DNA from: Archangium violaceum Cb vi76
Lineage (GTDB): Bacteria > Myxococcota > Myxococcia > Myxococcales > Myxococcaceae
Reading direction: 5' to 3'
Assembly (NCBI RefSeq): GCF_000733295.1
Contig: NZ_JPMI01000228.1
Coordinates: 17,152 to 81,151, forward strand
DNA: 64,000 nucleotides
Below are positions 1-9,454 of this stretch, piece by piece (position 1 is the first letter of the stretch; every line of letters begins with the position of its first letter). Both the position numbers and the translations under genes were made by a program. The notes beneath the pieces are model-generated. The model was not told the DNA's origin. It saw nothing but the letters and a program-made list of their open reading frames with translations, and searched no databases.

Positions 1-1995
1 GAGGTGGGGTTCGATCCCCGGGCCATGGTGCTCTCGGCGGATGGCCGGCGGCTCTTCGTGGCCTCGTACCGCTCCGGCAACCGCATCAAGGACACGCGCG
101 GCACGTACGGGCTGGGGGATGACCAGGACATCTCGGTGGTCGACACCGCGTCGCTGACGACGATCACCACCGTGGAGGGTGTGTCCGCCGATCTGCGGGC
201 CCTGGCGCTCTCCGCGGACGGTGCCGAGCTGTACGTCGCCGCGACCGATGGAGACCCCGAGCCCTCGCAGGCGGAGCCCACGGCGAAGCCCTTCGTGCAC
301 GAGGTGGTGGTGGTGGATGCGGACGCGGCGGTGCCGAGCGTGCTGCGGCGCGCGGACCTGACGCGACAGGCTGGCTCCGGAGGCCCCGTGGTCAATCCCG
401 CCGGGGTGCTCGTGGTGGGGGACACGCTGTGGGTCTCCTCCGAGTCCTCGGACGTGGTGGTGGCGCTCGATCGGAACACGCTCGCGGAGAAGGCCCGGGT
501 CGCGGTGGGCCCGGGGGCCCGGCAGATGGTGGCGCTGGATGCCGCGGGCACGGTGGCCATCCACTGCTTCCAGAGCTTCGAGCTGTGGGTGCTGCGCGCG
601 GACGGGACGGTGTTCCAGAAGGTGAAGCTCGCGGAGGATCCGCGTCCCGCGAACGTGGCGCTCGGCGAGCGCGTCTTCACCCGGCCCGGTGGGAGCTTCG
701 CGGCGAACCACTCCTGCTCGAGCTGCCATGTGGAGACGCAGAACGACGGCATGGTGTGGCGCTTCGGTCCGTCCATCTGGCACAACGTCCGCCCGTTGCA
801 GTTGCTGGATGCCACCACGCCGCTGGAGTGGGGTGCCTATGTTTCCAGCTCCGACAACTTCGGCTACCAGGGGCCCGCGTCCATCGTGTCGCGTCCGGCC
901 ACGCCCGAGGAGGCGCTCGGCCTCCAGTCCTTCCTGGGCTCGCTGCTCGGGGCTCCCAGGGCCACGGGTCATACCCGGCTGGACGGCAGCTACACCGAGG
1001 CCGCCCTGCGTGGAAAAGAGCTCTTCGAGGGCAAGGCCTCCTGCTCGGGGTGCCACACGCCGCCGCTGTACACGTCTCGTGCGTATGTCACGCAGGGCAA
1101 GTCCGGTGAGCCGGCCGACATCCCCACGCTCCTGGGCGTCTATCGTCACGGCATCTACTTCGTGGGCGCGCAGGCCCGGAGCCTGGAGGCCGCCCTGGAC
1201 GTGGCGATCGACTACGTGAAGGTGTCACTCAGCGCCGAGGAGCGCGCGGAGCTCCTGGCGTTCCTGCGCGAGCTGACGCCGAAGGGCGGGGCGCCGATGG
1301 GCATCTGGCCGGACATCGACAGCGACGAAGGTGTCTATCCGGACGTGCGCCCGTCCGTGGCCTTCGCGGACCCGGTGGATGACTCCCAGGGGAAGACGGC
1401 CGCCGAGGTGGCGGCGGAGTTCGTGGTGCTGGAGGACGCGCTCGGCAATCGCGTGTCCGGCACGGTGGAGGTCCAGGGCGGACGGTTGACGTTCGTGCCA
1501 GCGGCACCGCTCGCGCAGGGGGCCCGCTACCGCTTCCGGGTGCTGCCGGGCCTGCCGTTCCTCTCCGGCGGCGCGCTCTGGGGCGAGCTCGGGAGCGAGT
1601 TCACGGTCGCGAAGCCGGCCGCGGGCACCTGGCCGGGGGCCATGCGCATGACGGTCCAGGTTCCGGGGCGCGGGGGCACCACGCCCGTGGACTTCGTGCT
1701 CGAGACGGCCGAGGCCTCCCGTCCGGGCGGGCTCACCGTGACGGTTCTTCCCCAAGGTTCGGGGACTCAGCAGCGTCAGCGGGTCTGGGCGCGGCTGGAT
1801 GGGGACCGGTGGCTGATGCAGCCCTTCGCGATGCCGCTCTTCGGAAGCAGCGTGGCGGATGCCTCGGAGGTGGTGGGCTCGGTCACGCAGGTGGACGCAT
1901 CCACCCAGGGCGTCACCCGGGTGGAGGGCAAGCTGCGCATCCGCGGGCCCGGCATCGACATGAAGGACATCGCCTTCACCCTCGTCCCGCGGTAA
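1..1995 (+). CDS. Beta-propeller / di-haem cytochrome c (MauG/peroxidase-like) protein, 5' truncated
   Basis: The reading frame is open from base 1, so the start and any signal peptide lie outside the window. About the first 230 visible residues are a repeat-rich propeller with SADG-x-RLFVA-type strands. A c-type cytochrome part follows, with two haem motifs, CSSCH (715-729) and CSGCH (1042-1056), spaced as in the di-haem MauG/cytochrome-c-peroxidase superfamily. The last ~200 residues look like an Ig-like domain (about 1340-1620) plus a small beta domain. Proteins of this build are normally exported and act in periplasmic or surface redox chemistry. The substrate cannot be read from the sequence. 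The downstream MFS gene converges on it with a 21-bp gap. The haem motifs are certain; peroxidase activity is not shown. Confidence 0.8.
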   Translation, partial: EVGFDPRAMVLSADGRRLFVASYRSGNRIKDTRGTYGLGDDQDISVVDTASLTTITTVEGVSADLRALALSADGAELYVAATDGDPEPSQAEPTAKPFVHEVVVVDADAAVPSVLRRADLTRQAGSGGPVVNPAGVLVVGDTLWVSSESSDVVVALDRNTLAEKARVAVGPGARQMVALDAAGTVAIHCFQSFELWVLRADGTVFQKVKLAEDPRPANVALGERVFTRPGGSFAANHSCSSCHVETQNDGMVWRFGPSIWHNVRPLQLLDATTPLEWGAYVSSSDNFGYQGPASIVSRPATPEEALGLQSFLGSLLGAPRATGHTRLDGSYTEAALRGKELFEGKASCSGCHTPPLYTSRAYVTQGKSGEPADIPTLLGVYRHGIYFVGAQARSLEAALDVAIDYVKVSLSAEERAELLAFLRELTPKGGAPMGIWPDIDSDEGVYPDVRPSVAFADPVDDSQGKTAAEVAAEFVVLEDALGNRVSGTVEVQGGRLTFVPAAPLAQGARYRFRVLPGLPFLSGGALWGELGSEFTVAKPAAGTWPGAMRMTVQVPGRGGTTPVDFVLETAEASRPGGLTVTVLPQGSGTQQRQRVWARLDGDRWLMQPFAMPLFGSSVADASEVVGSVTQVDASTQGVTRVEGKLRIRGPGIDMKDIAFTLVPR

Positions 1996-2016
1996 CGGCG
2001 GTGGAGCGAGGCCCTC

Positions 2017-3387
2017 TCACCCGTGCAGGAGGGAGGGGGCCTCGGAGGGAGCCTCGTCCAGCGTGGCCCTGGGGCGCAGCGTGAGCGCCAGGGCCATGGC
2101 CACCAGACACACGCCGCCCACCGCCATGATGACCTGGGCGTGGGTGAAACCGGCGTGCTCGACGAGCGCCGCCATGCCGGTGGGAATGAAGGCCGCCACG
2201 AAGGCGCCCACGTGGAAGACGAGCCCCACGCACTTGCCGCGGATGCTCGCCGGGTAGAGCGAGGTGAGCAGCAGCGGGGCGATGCCCGGAGGGGCCGCGC
2301 CGAAGAAGCCACCGGCGAAGGCGCCCAGCCACATCAGCCCGGGCACCATGCCCACGTAGAGCGGCAGGAAGGGCAGCACGCCGAACGCGGCGATGGCCAC
2401 CGCCTTCGCCACGCCCAGCCGTGAGGCGATCGCCCCGCACATGGCCGTCCCCAGCAGCATGCCCACGTTGACGATCGTCACCAGCACCGACACGCCCTGG
2501 ACGCTCATCCCCAGCTCCGTCTTCAGCAGCACCGGGTACAGGCTGGTGAGCCCGTAATAGCCCCCGAAGTTGCACGCCATCACCAGCGAGCCCCACGCGA
2601 GCCGCGTCAATAGCACCGGATCCATGCGCCCCCGCGAGGCTCGCGCCCGCCGCTCCGCGAGGGCCTTCTCGCGATCGAAGCTCTCCGGCACGCCGTAGCG
2701 GATGGGCAGCACCAGCAGCGCCGGCACCGCGGCGATGACGAAGAGCGCTCGCCAGCCCCACAGGGGCACCACGAAGCCGGACACCACCGCGGCCAGCAGG
2801 TAGCCCACGGCCCAGCCCCCGTGGAGGATGCCCGAGGCGATGCCGCGGCTGCGCTCGGGCCAGTTCTCCATGGCCAGCGTGGCGCCGCTCGTCCACTCGG
2901 CGCCCATGCCGAAGCCGAAGAGGGTACGCAGCACCAGCACCCAGGTGATGGAGGGCGCCAGGGCCACCGCGCCGTCGCACAGCGCCAGCCAGAGGATGGA
3001 GAGCATCAGCGGCAGCTTGCGGCCCCACCGGTCCGCCATCGCTCCCGCGGCCACTCCACCCACCAGGCGCACCAGCAGCGTGAGCGTGATGGAGCCCGCC
3101 AGCACCGTCACGCCGACGCCGAACTCCTTCGCCATCTCCGGCATCACCAGCAGGTAGATGGTGAAGTCGAAGGCATCCAGCACCCAGCCCACCCAGGCCG
3201 CCAGGAACGTCCGCCACTGTTCCCGGGTGGGCTCCTTCCACCAGGGCAATGCCCGCGCCCCTGATGCTGGAAGTGCCGCCTCGCCGCGGTTGCCCGCGAG
3301 ACCCTGGGTGTCCCCCTCACCGGTGTGCATGTCCAGGAGGATACCGGAGCCCCGGGCGATGCGCTCGCGGGTGAACGTCTCCAGCAC
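2017..3387 (-). CDS. MFS transporter, sialate/aromatic-acid/lactate symporter type
   Basis: A 456-residue inner-membrane permease of the major facilitator superfamily with about 12 hydrophobic segments. The N-terminal WVLDAFDFTIYLLVMPEMA and the loop DRWGRK between helices 2 and 3 are typical of the SHS/AAHS branches, which import small carboxylates such as lactate, sialate or benzoates by proton symport. The substrate is not predictable. I chose the GTG at 3387 because AAGGAGG (3391-3397) lies just upstream, although the spacing is short (3 bases). The ATG at 3330 is an alternative but has no ribosome binding site. It diverges from the phytase gene across 67 bp, so the two promoters share that gap. 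Confidence 0.85.
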   Translation of the reverse strand: MLETFTRERIARGSGILLDMHTGEGDTQGLAGNRGEAALPASGARALPWWKEPTREQWRTFLAAWVGWVLDAFDFTIYLLVMPEMAKEFGVGVTVLAGSITLTLLVRLVGGVAAGAMADRWGRKLPLMLSILWLALCDGAVALAPSITWVLVLRTLFGFGMGAEWTSGATLAMENWPERSRGIASGILHGGWAVGYLLAAVVSGFVVPLWGWRALFVIAAVPALLVLPIRYGVPESFDREKALAERRARASRGRMDPVLLTRLAWGSLVMACNFGGYYGLTSLYPVLLKTELGMSVQGVSVLVTIVNVGMLLGTAMCGAIASRLGVAKAVAIAAFGVLPFLPLYVGMVPGLMWLGAFAGGFFGAAPPGIAPLLLTSLYPASIRGKCVGLVFHVGAFVAAFIPTGMAALVEHAGFTHAQVIMAVGGVCLVAMALALTLRPRATLDEAPSEAPSLLHG

Positions 3388-3454
3388 GTTCCTCCTTGCG
3401 CGGGCAGGGAAGCGTGGCCAACCCGTTGGCTCGAATTCCGCCCAGGAGGCCGTC

Positions 3455-4749
3455 GTGCGTTTTCGCACACTTCTCATCGTGGCCGGCCTGCTCGCCGGCC
3501 TGCCCACGCTGGCCCAGCAGAACATCCAGGTGTCGCCCTCACTGGAGACGGCGCAGGTGCTCGGTGCTGGGGCCGTGGTGCAGGGCGCGGCCCTGTGGAT
3601 ACATCCCACGGACCCGGCCAGCAGTCTGCTCTTCGTGGCGGACAACCAGGTCGGGCTGCTCGTCTATCGGACCTCGGGCGCCCTGCTGTTCTCTCAGTCC
3701 TCCGAGGGCGTGGCCGCGGGCGTGGACGTGCAGGAGAACGTCCAGGTGACGGGCATCTCCCAGTCCCTGGTGATGGTGGCCAACCCGAGCCTCCAGGCGC
3801 TCGTGGCGTACATCGTGGATCCCACGACGCTCGGCCTGCGTAGCGCGGGGCTGTCCCCTATCAACACCACGGGCTTCGTGCCCAACAGCGTGGCCTTGTA
3901 CGTGAGCCCCACCACCGGACGCTTCTTCGCCTTCGCCGGGAGTGCCACGGGCGTTGTCGCGCAGTACGAGCTCACCGGCCAGGTGGGAGACGGAGGCGTC
4001 GACGTCACCCCGGTGCGCACCTTCGACGTGGGGGACTCCGTGGTGGGCCTGGCCGTCGACGACACCCAGCGCACGCTCTACGCCGTCGAGCAGGGCAATG
4101 GCATCTGGCAGTACGGCGCCGAGCCCGACGCCGGGGATGCCCGGGTCCTGGTGGATGGGATCACCGGAGCCGGAGGAGGGCTCGATGCACCGCTGGGCGG
4201 CGTGGCCCTCTACACGGCGTCCGGAGTCCGGGGCTACCTGCTGGCGGTGAGTGGCGGCGCGAGCGCGGTGCGCATCTACGAGCGGCAGCCCTCGGCCCAT
4301 ACGTTCCGGGGCAGCTTCACCGTGGCCCAGGACGGAGGAATCGACGCGGTGGATCGTCCGCGCCACGTGGTGGTGACCAACCGGTCCCTGACGGGCTTCC
4401 CGCTGGGGATGGTGGCCGTGCACGACAGCACCAACGCCACGGGAGGCAACGAGAACTTCAAGCTCGTTCCGTGGCAGGCCATCGCCACCGGCTTCACGAC
4501 GCCGCTCGTCGTGGACACGGGCAATCCCACCACGCCCACGGATGGAGGCACGCCGGACGCCGGAACGGAAGATGGGGGAACGGGGGCACGCGCCCCGACG
4601 TTCCGCCGGTGGGCGAGCCGGGCCCGGTGCCGCCGGGCTACAACGACAACGGCCCCAATTGCTACTGCTCCTCGGTGTCCGTGCCGGGCTCGGTGCTGCT
4701 CGTGCTGGCGGGCGTGCTGCTGCTCTCGCGCCGGCGTCCCAGGGCCTGA
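3455..4749 (+). CDS. Beta-propeller phytase-like protein with MYXO-CTERM-like tail; apparent frameshift at ~4571-4599
   Basis: The GTG start at 3455 is preceded by AGGAGG (3444-3449) and opens a signal peptide (RTLLIVAGLLAGLPTLAQ). The body matches beta-propeller 3-phytases, which release phosphate from phytate. Visible motifs are ALWIHPTDP near the N-terminus, a GYLLAVSGG..VRIYERQ strand and a closing NENFKLVPW. After a DGGTPDAGTEDGGTG linker the frame must shift. The original frame runs on into the next gene, while the -1 frame gives PPGYNDNGPNCYCSS, a hydrophobic helix and RRRPRA-stop at 4749, a MYXO-CTERM-like surface-sorting signal. The shift lies among runs of G and C (4574-4596), so it is either a missing base in the sequence or a true mutation. 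The following phosphatase gene suggests organic phosphate scavenging. Confidence 0.8.
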
Positions 4750-4795
4750 TGCGGGTTGCCTGCGGGGGGGCGGCTGGGCTCAACTCGCCGCCCGC

Positions 4796-6613
4796 ATGCA
4801 CACCTCCCGACTCCTCTTCGCGCTGGCGGCCCTCGTGGCCGCGGGTTGTGCCAGCGCTCCGCGTCCTTCCTCCCAGGCCCTCCAGGCTTCTTCCGAGCCC
4901 GTGCGGCTCACCCTGGTGGCCACCAATGACTTCCACGGCTGGCTGATGCCCCAGAAGACCTCGCTGCCCGGTGGGCTCGAGGTGGAGCAGGGCGGGGCGG
5001 CCGTCTTCGCTGGCTACCTGGCCCGGCTGCGCGCGGACAACCCGGGCGGGGTGCTGCTTCTCGACGCGGGAGACCTCTTCCAGGGCACGCTCGCCTCCAA
5101 CCTCACCGAGGGCGCCGCCGTCATCGACGTCTACAACCAGCTCGGCTACGCGGCCGCGGCGCTCGGCAACCACGAGTTCGACTACGGCCCGGTGGGCCCC
5201 CGCGCGGTGCCCGGGCCGGGCGAGGACGCCGTCGGAGCGCTCACCGCGCGCATCCGCCAGGCGCGCTTCCCGCTGCTCACCGTCAACGTGCGCGACGCGG
5301 CCTCCGGCCAGCCTCCCGCGTGGCTCGGCAATGACGGCACGCTGCTGGTGACGCTCAAGGGCGTGAAGGTGGGCGTCGTGGGCCTCACCACCCCGAGCAC
5401 CCCGCGCATCTCCAACCCCACTCACGTGGCTTCCCTGCGCTTCGAGCCCATGCTGCCCACCACGCTGGAGGCCGCGAAGCGTCTGCGCGCCCAGGGCGCC
5501 GAGGTGGTGGTGGGCCTCGCCCACGCGGGTGGCAAGTGCTCGGACCTCTCCAACCCGCGCGACACCTCGAGCTGTGATCGCGAGGACGCGGAGATCGTCG
5601 AGCTCGTCGAGGCGCTGCCCGCGGGCACCCTGGACGCCGTCTTCGCCGGCCACACCCACCAGCCCATGGGCCACTTCTTCAAGGACGTGCCCGTCCTGTC
5701 CACCTCGGGCCTGGGCCGCTCCTTCGGCGTGGTGGAACTCTTCGTGGACCCGGTGAGCCGCAAGGTGGTGCCCGCGAGCACCCGCATCCAGGCCGCCATT
5801 CCGGTGTGCGGCAAGGTGGAGGCGACGACGGGTCACTGTGATCCACGCAAGCTGAAGGACGTGGGAGCCTCGGCGCAGCTGGTGCCCGCCACGTTCCTCG
5901 GCGGTACGGTGGAGCCGGACAAGGCGGTGGAGGCGCTGGTGACCCCCGCGCTCGCCCGTGTGGAGGAGGTGCAGCGCCAGTCCCTCGGTGTCGCCGTCAC
6001 CGCGCCCCTGGGCCGCAACTACGAGGCCGAGAGCGCGCTCGGCGACGTCCTCACGGACGCCCTGCGGGAGATGGAGAAGGCGGACATCGCGCTGCTCAAC
6101 TCCGGCGGCCTGCGCGCCAACGTGAAGGCCGGTACGCTCACCTACGGCGACCTCTATGAGGTGTTGCCGTTCGACAACACGGTGTCCATCGTCACCGTCA
6201 ACGGGGACGAGCTGCGGCGCCTGCTGACGGCCGCCTATGGCTCGGGCTCCGGCGTCTTCCAGCAGTCCGGGTTGAAGGTGAAGCTCTCCCGTTGCCCTGG
6301 CCCCGAGCGCCTGCGCGACGTCACCCTGGCGGATGGCAAGCCGCTCGAGTCCGGCCGCCTCTACCGGGTGGTCATGCCCGACTTCCTGGCGCGGGGTGCC
6401 GGCGGTCTGGCTCCGGTCCTGTCGCAGTTGCCCGCCGAGCGCATCGATCTGGGCAGCGACCGCGAGGTGATCCTCCGGGATGGGCTCGCCAACTGGTGGA
6501 AGGGCCGGGGCACGGCCATCTCCGTGCCCGCTACAGGCCGCATCAGCTTCGTGGACGAGGGCGCGGTGTGCCCCGCCAAGGACGCCGCCGGGGCCCGCTC
6601 CGAGCGGCCTTGA
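4796..6613 (+). CDS. 5'-nucleotidase / UshA-family metallophosphatase lipoprotein
   Basis: A 605-residue lipoprotein: signal LLFALAALVAAGC with the lipid-bearing Cys at 18. The metallophosphoesterase half shows all the metal-site blocks: TNDFHG (D45, H47), DAGDLFQG (D93), GNHEFDY (N125, H126), GLAHAGG and AGHTHQPMG. The C-terminal 5'-nucleotidase domain carries NSGGLRA and a DLYEVLPFDN block. The family releases phosphate from extracellular nucleotides or sugar nucleotides. The start is the ATG at 4796, where the signal peptide begins. Because of the upstream frameshift this gene and the phytase form one long open frame, but each has its own signal peptide, so they are separate genes. It is probably co-transcribed with the phytase (46-bp gap). 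Confidence 0.9.
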   Translation: MHTSRLLFALAALVAAGCASAPRPSSQALQASSEPVRLTLVATNDFHGWLMPQKTSLPGGLEVEQGGAAVFAGYLARLRADNPGGVLLLDAGDLFQGTLASNLTEGAAVIDVYNQLGYAAAALGNHEFDYGPVGPRAVPGPGEDAVGALTARIRQARFPLLTVNVRDAASGQPPAWLGNDGTLLVTLKGVKVGVVGLTTPSTPRISNPTHVASLRFEPMLPTTLEAAKRLRAQGAEVVVGLAHAGGKCSDLSNPRDTSSCDREDAEIVELVEALPAGTLDAVFAGHTHQPMGHFFKDVPVLSTSGLGRSFGVVELFVDPVSRKVVPASTRIQAAIPVCGKVEATTGHCDPRKLKDVGASAQLVPATFLGGTVEPDKAVEALVTPALARVEEVQRQSLGVAVTAPLGRNYEAESALGDVLTDALREMEKADIALLNSGGLRANVKAGTLTYGDLYEVLPFDNTVSIVTVNGDELRRLLTAAYGSGSGVFQQSGLKVKLSRCPGPERLRDVTLADGKPLESGRLYRVVMPDFLARGAGGLAPVLSQLPAERIDLGSDREVILRDGLANWWKGRGTAISVPATGRISFVDEGAVCPAKDAAGARSERP

Positions 6614-6843
6614 CAACAGGCCCGGAATCGCGCGCGGGCCGGTATATCGGCTCGGGCGCGATTGCGCCTCCCCCGGGAGCCCGCGCAAGTGGCCGAGATC
6701 CGGGCAGATCCCATCCTGGGCCGAAAAATCGGCCTGGGATCAGTTTCCAACGACCGTTTTCCTCCTTAGTCTAGGGCGGGCGCGTCGTGATCCGGGGAGC
6801 CTTGGAAGGCACCGATCGCGGCCGCCGGCTGGGAGGGACACAC

Positions 6844-7248
6844 ATGCTTTACAAGGTTACCCCGATGATGCCGCCACCGGCCTCGAAGGAGGCCAAGACG
6901 GCGCGCGAGCCGGGGCAGCCGCGCAAGCGGCGCAAGTCGGCGGTCTACGATGCCGACGGGCACGAGGTGCTCATTTCGCTGATGTGCCTCAAGTGCCGCA
7001 CGCTCAAGCCGCTCGCGCAGTTCGGTCTGCGCAAGATGGCGGACGGGGCCATCCGCAATCAGCCCTGGTGCCGTGGGTGCCGCTCGGGTGCGGGGACGCG
7101 CAAGCCCAAGGAGGACAAGGCCACCGAGACGATGAACGTCGTGGCCGAGGCTCCCGCTGCCGTCGCGCCCAACCTCCAGGTGGTGCCGGCTCCGGCCGCC
7201 GCTTCCGCCGAGGACGAGGCCCCGGTCGCCGTCGCCTCGCAGGGCTGA
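6844..7248 (+). CDS. Small basic protein with paired CxxC zinc-ribbon-like motif
   Basis: A 134-residue cytoplasmic protein of unknown function. A basic N-terminal stretch (residues 19-32) is followed by C48-x2-C51 and C76-x2-C79 around a KPLAQFGLRKMADG segment. This is the layout of small zinc ribbons often found next to HNH nucleases, but no HNH domain is present. The last ~45 residues are Ala/Pro/Val-rich and probably disordered. The ATG at 6844 follows GGGAGGG with a 6-7 base spacing. An earlier in-frame ATG at 6787 has no ribosome binding site. The gene stands alone between a lipoprotein gene and a convergent membrane gene. Confidence 0.65.
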   Translation: MLYKVTPMMPPPASKEAKTAREPGQPRKRRKSAVYDADGHEVLISLMCLKCRTLKPLAQFGLRKMADGAIRNQPWCRGCRSGAGTRKPKEDKATETMNVVAEAPAAVAPNLQVVPAPAAASAEDEAPVAVASQG

Positions 7249-7315
7249 ACTGATCCAGCCTGGCTGTGTCCCTCCGAGGGGCGGAGCGCTTCGCTTCGAC
7301 CCTGGATGGAGGGAT

Positions 7316-8068
7316 CTACCCAGGAGATGGCGCGGCCCGGCGTCGGGCCAGCACGCAGCCCAGGGTGAGTCCGGCGAGGACTCCGTCGAGCACGTGCCAC
7401 AGCAACCACTTCAGCTTCAGGTCGAGCGGTCCTGACGGCGGGGCGTGTGCCAGCCTCAGTGCGAGCAGCAACGCGCCGAAGGCGACGGTGGGCAGCAGCA
7501 CCAGGAGGAAGTCGCGCCAGCGGCCTCCGGGCGCTTCGGGCAGTTGGGCGTAGTGGCGTACCAGGAATCCCAGCACCACCAGCGAGCCCACCACCGAGGA
7601 GCCGTGCTGGAGCCACGTGGCGAGCGGCAGCTCCCAGGGGCCCAGCGTGAGCGGGTTGTCGGGGTAGAGCACGCTCGAGGGCCAGCGGTAGCGGTGGGTG
7701 AAGCTGTCCCAGATGGCATGCGTGGCCGCTCCGAGCCCCAGCGCGAGGATCGCCAGGGCCCAGGCTCGCGCGCCGCGGGGGAGTCCCCGGGTGCGGAGGA
7801 ATCGGCCCCACTGGACTCCGCCCACGGTGGGCAGCGTGCGGTGCAGCACCGGGAGCACCAGCACCTCCAGCCACACCCAGAGGATCAGACCCACGGGCAG
7901 GCTGAAGCGCAGCAGTCCCTCGGGAGTGTGGGAACTGCGCGAGCCCATTCCGAACAGGTACGCGAGGTCGGGGACGCTGGCCCCCACCACGAGCGCGGCC
8001 GGGGGCAGCCCGTGGAACCGGCACAGGGGCAGGATCGCGGCGGCGTGGGCGGGCAGGGTGAGGGGCAT
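7316..8068 (-). CDS. DUF4184-type integral membrane protein
   Basis: A 250-residue multi-pass membrane protein. The opening MPLTLPAHAAAILPL and the following GASVPDLAY block match the DUF4184 family, whose function is unknown; members keep conserved His and Asp residues near the membrane face, as seen in HAAAILP, SVPDL and ATHAIWDSFTHR. About six hydrophobic segments are visible. The ATG at 8068 is used because the family motif begins there. It diverges from the CPBP protease with only 28 bp between the starts. Confidence 0.7.
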   Translation of the reverse strand: MPLTLPAHAAAILPLCRFHGLPPAALVVGASVPDLAYLFGMGSRSSHTPEGLLRFSLPVGLILWVWLEVLVLPVLHRTLPTVGGVQWGRFLRTRGLPRGARAWALAILALGLGAATHAIWDSFTHRYRWPSSVLYPDNPLTLGPWELPLATWLQHGSSVVGSLVVLGFLVRHYAQLPEAPGGRWRDFLLVLLPTVAFGALLLALRLAHAPPSGPLDLKLKWLLWHVLDGVLAGLTLGCVLARRRAAPSPG

Positions 8069-8096
8069 TCGGCGCGGATGATAGTAGCTTGGGCGC

Positions 8097-9341
8097 GTGT
8101 CCAACGACGCTCAGCTCTTCCAGAACGCTCCTTCACGCCGGCGGGCCCTGTCCGAAGCGGCGCTCGTGCTCGTCACCGTGTTCGTTCCGGGGTCTCTTGC
8201 CCTGCTCGACCTGGTGCCACGCCTCGTGATCACCTGCCTCCTGGCCGCCTGGGGGCTCGCGCTCCTGCGTCCCTGGGTGGACTGGCGCGCGGGCCAGATT
8301 CCCCGCGCGGTGGGCGCTGTCCTTCTCTTCGGGCTGGCGCTCGGGGCTTCCATGGCGGGTGGCTGGCTCGGAGGGGAGGGGGTTGTGCCACCGCCCCGGC
8401 TCGGCGTGCAGCACAAGGGTGTCTCCGTGGAGGGGGACGGGCAGGACGTGCAGAAGGTGGTGGAGCTCACTCGTGTGGTGCCGGGAGCGCCGGCGGACGG
8501 CCGCCTGGAGGTGGGAGACCGGATCCTCGGGGTGGATGGTCAGATGTTGTCCTCATCGGATCCCGAGGAGGAATTCCAGGAGCGCATCCGGACGGCGGGA
8601 GACGGGGCCAGCACCGAGATGCGGTTCATCGTCCAGCGCAAAGGCGAGATGAGCGAGGTGAAGGTGCCTGTCGGGCCCACGCCGAATGCCAGTCCCTTCA
8701 AGAGGCCCGACGCGATTCTGTGGCTGTGTCTGCGTGCGCTCGGGGTGAGCCTCCTCGTGGGGCTGTTGCTCTGGAGGGACGGGCAGGGGCCGGCTCAGCT
8801 CGGGCTCGTTCGCGAGGGGCTGGGGCGGGAGATCCTCATCTCCGTTCCCGTCGTTGTCGGCGCGTACGCCGCCAACATCGCCGCCTCCATTCCGCTCGCC
8901 TTGCTGGGGGTGTTCTTGAAGCTCACCGACAAGGAGCTCATGGCTCGCAAGGAGGTGGCCACGGGACTCGTGGAGATGGGGCTCAGCGTGCCCGTCTTCG
9001 CCGCGGCGATGGTGCTCGTGGCGGGCTTCGAGGAGCTCGCCTTCCGGGGCTTCCTCGTCCCGAGGTTGAAGCTGCTCCTGGGAAATTGGCCCGCCGCGGT
9101 GGTGCTCTCGGCCGCGCTCTTCGGGCTGGGGCACTTCTACGAAGGCGTCCTCGCTGTCGTGCAGACCGCCGTGCTCGGGGCCTACTTCGGCTTCGTCTTC
9201 GTCTTCGTCCGCCGCTTCCGGTTGCCCTCCGTGATGCTGGCGCATGCGGCGTTCAATACGATCAACTTCACGTTGATGCTCTGGCTCCAGAGATCAGGGA
9301 TGCTCGAGAAGATCACCGCACCGCGGCCTCCGGCTCCTTGA
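8097..9341 (+). CDS. CPBP-family intramembrane metalloprotease with PDZ domain
   Basis: A 414-residue membrane protein. After three N-terminal helices, residues ~95-200 form a PDZ-like domain (VVPGAPADGRLEVGDRILGV). The second half is a CPBP/Abi (Rce1-like) glutamic-type protease with E312-E313-x3-R317, H346 and H383-x3-N387, the expected catalytic set. The family cleaves membrane or prenylated substrates and is linked to stress responses, bacteriocin immunity and membrane protein quality control. The PDZ domain probably selects substrates, as in site-2 proteases, but this pairing with CPBP is less usual. The start is the GTG at 8097, with no strong ribosome binding site. Confidence 0.85.
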   Translation: MSNDAQLFQNAPSRRRALSEAALVLVTVFVPGSLALLDLVPRLVITCLLAAWGLALLRPWVDWRAGQIPRAVGAVLLFGLALGASMAGGWLGGEGVVPPPRLGVQHKGVSVEGDGQDVQKVVELTRVVPGAPADGRLEVGDRILGVDGQMLSSSDPEEEFQERIRTAGDGASTEMRFIVQRKGEMSEVKVPVGPTPNASPFKRPDAILWLCLRALGVSLLVGLLLWRDGQGPAQLGLVREGLGREILISVPVVVGAYAANIAASIPLALLGVFLKLTDKELMARKEVATGLVEMGLSVPVFAAAMVLVAGFEELAFRGFLVPRLKLLLGNWPAAVVLSAALFGLGHFYEGVLAVVQTAVLGAYFGFVFVFVRRFRLPSVMLAHAAFNTINFTLMLWLQRSGMLEKITAPRPPAP

Positions 9342-9387
9342 ACGGTTCACACGGAGGGAGACGCGGGGACAACCCGGGAGCCGGATA

Positions 9388-9421
9388 CCCTCACCCCGTC
9401 CCTCTCCCGGGGGGAGAGGGG
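9388..9421. repeat. Intergenic hairpin repeat, copy 1
   Basis: CCCTCACCCCG followed by CCCTCTCCC, a 3-base loop and GGGAGAGGG. It lies between two convergent genes. Four more copies occur in the window. Confidence 0.7.
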
Positions 9422-9454
9422 AAGTAGGGCGCGAGTGACGTCCGGACGTTCTGG

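Noticed and set aside
3455..6613. One fused phytase-nucleotidase protein
   Set aside because: The joined frame runs through an out-of-frame Arg/Cys-rich stretch and contains a second signal peptide with lipobox; two genes with a frameshift explain it better.
6610..6655. TTGACA with TATATC as a promoter for the CxxC gene
   Set aside because: The spacing is about 27 bases, too long for sigma-70.
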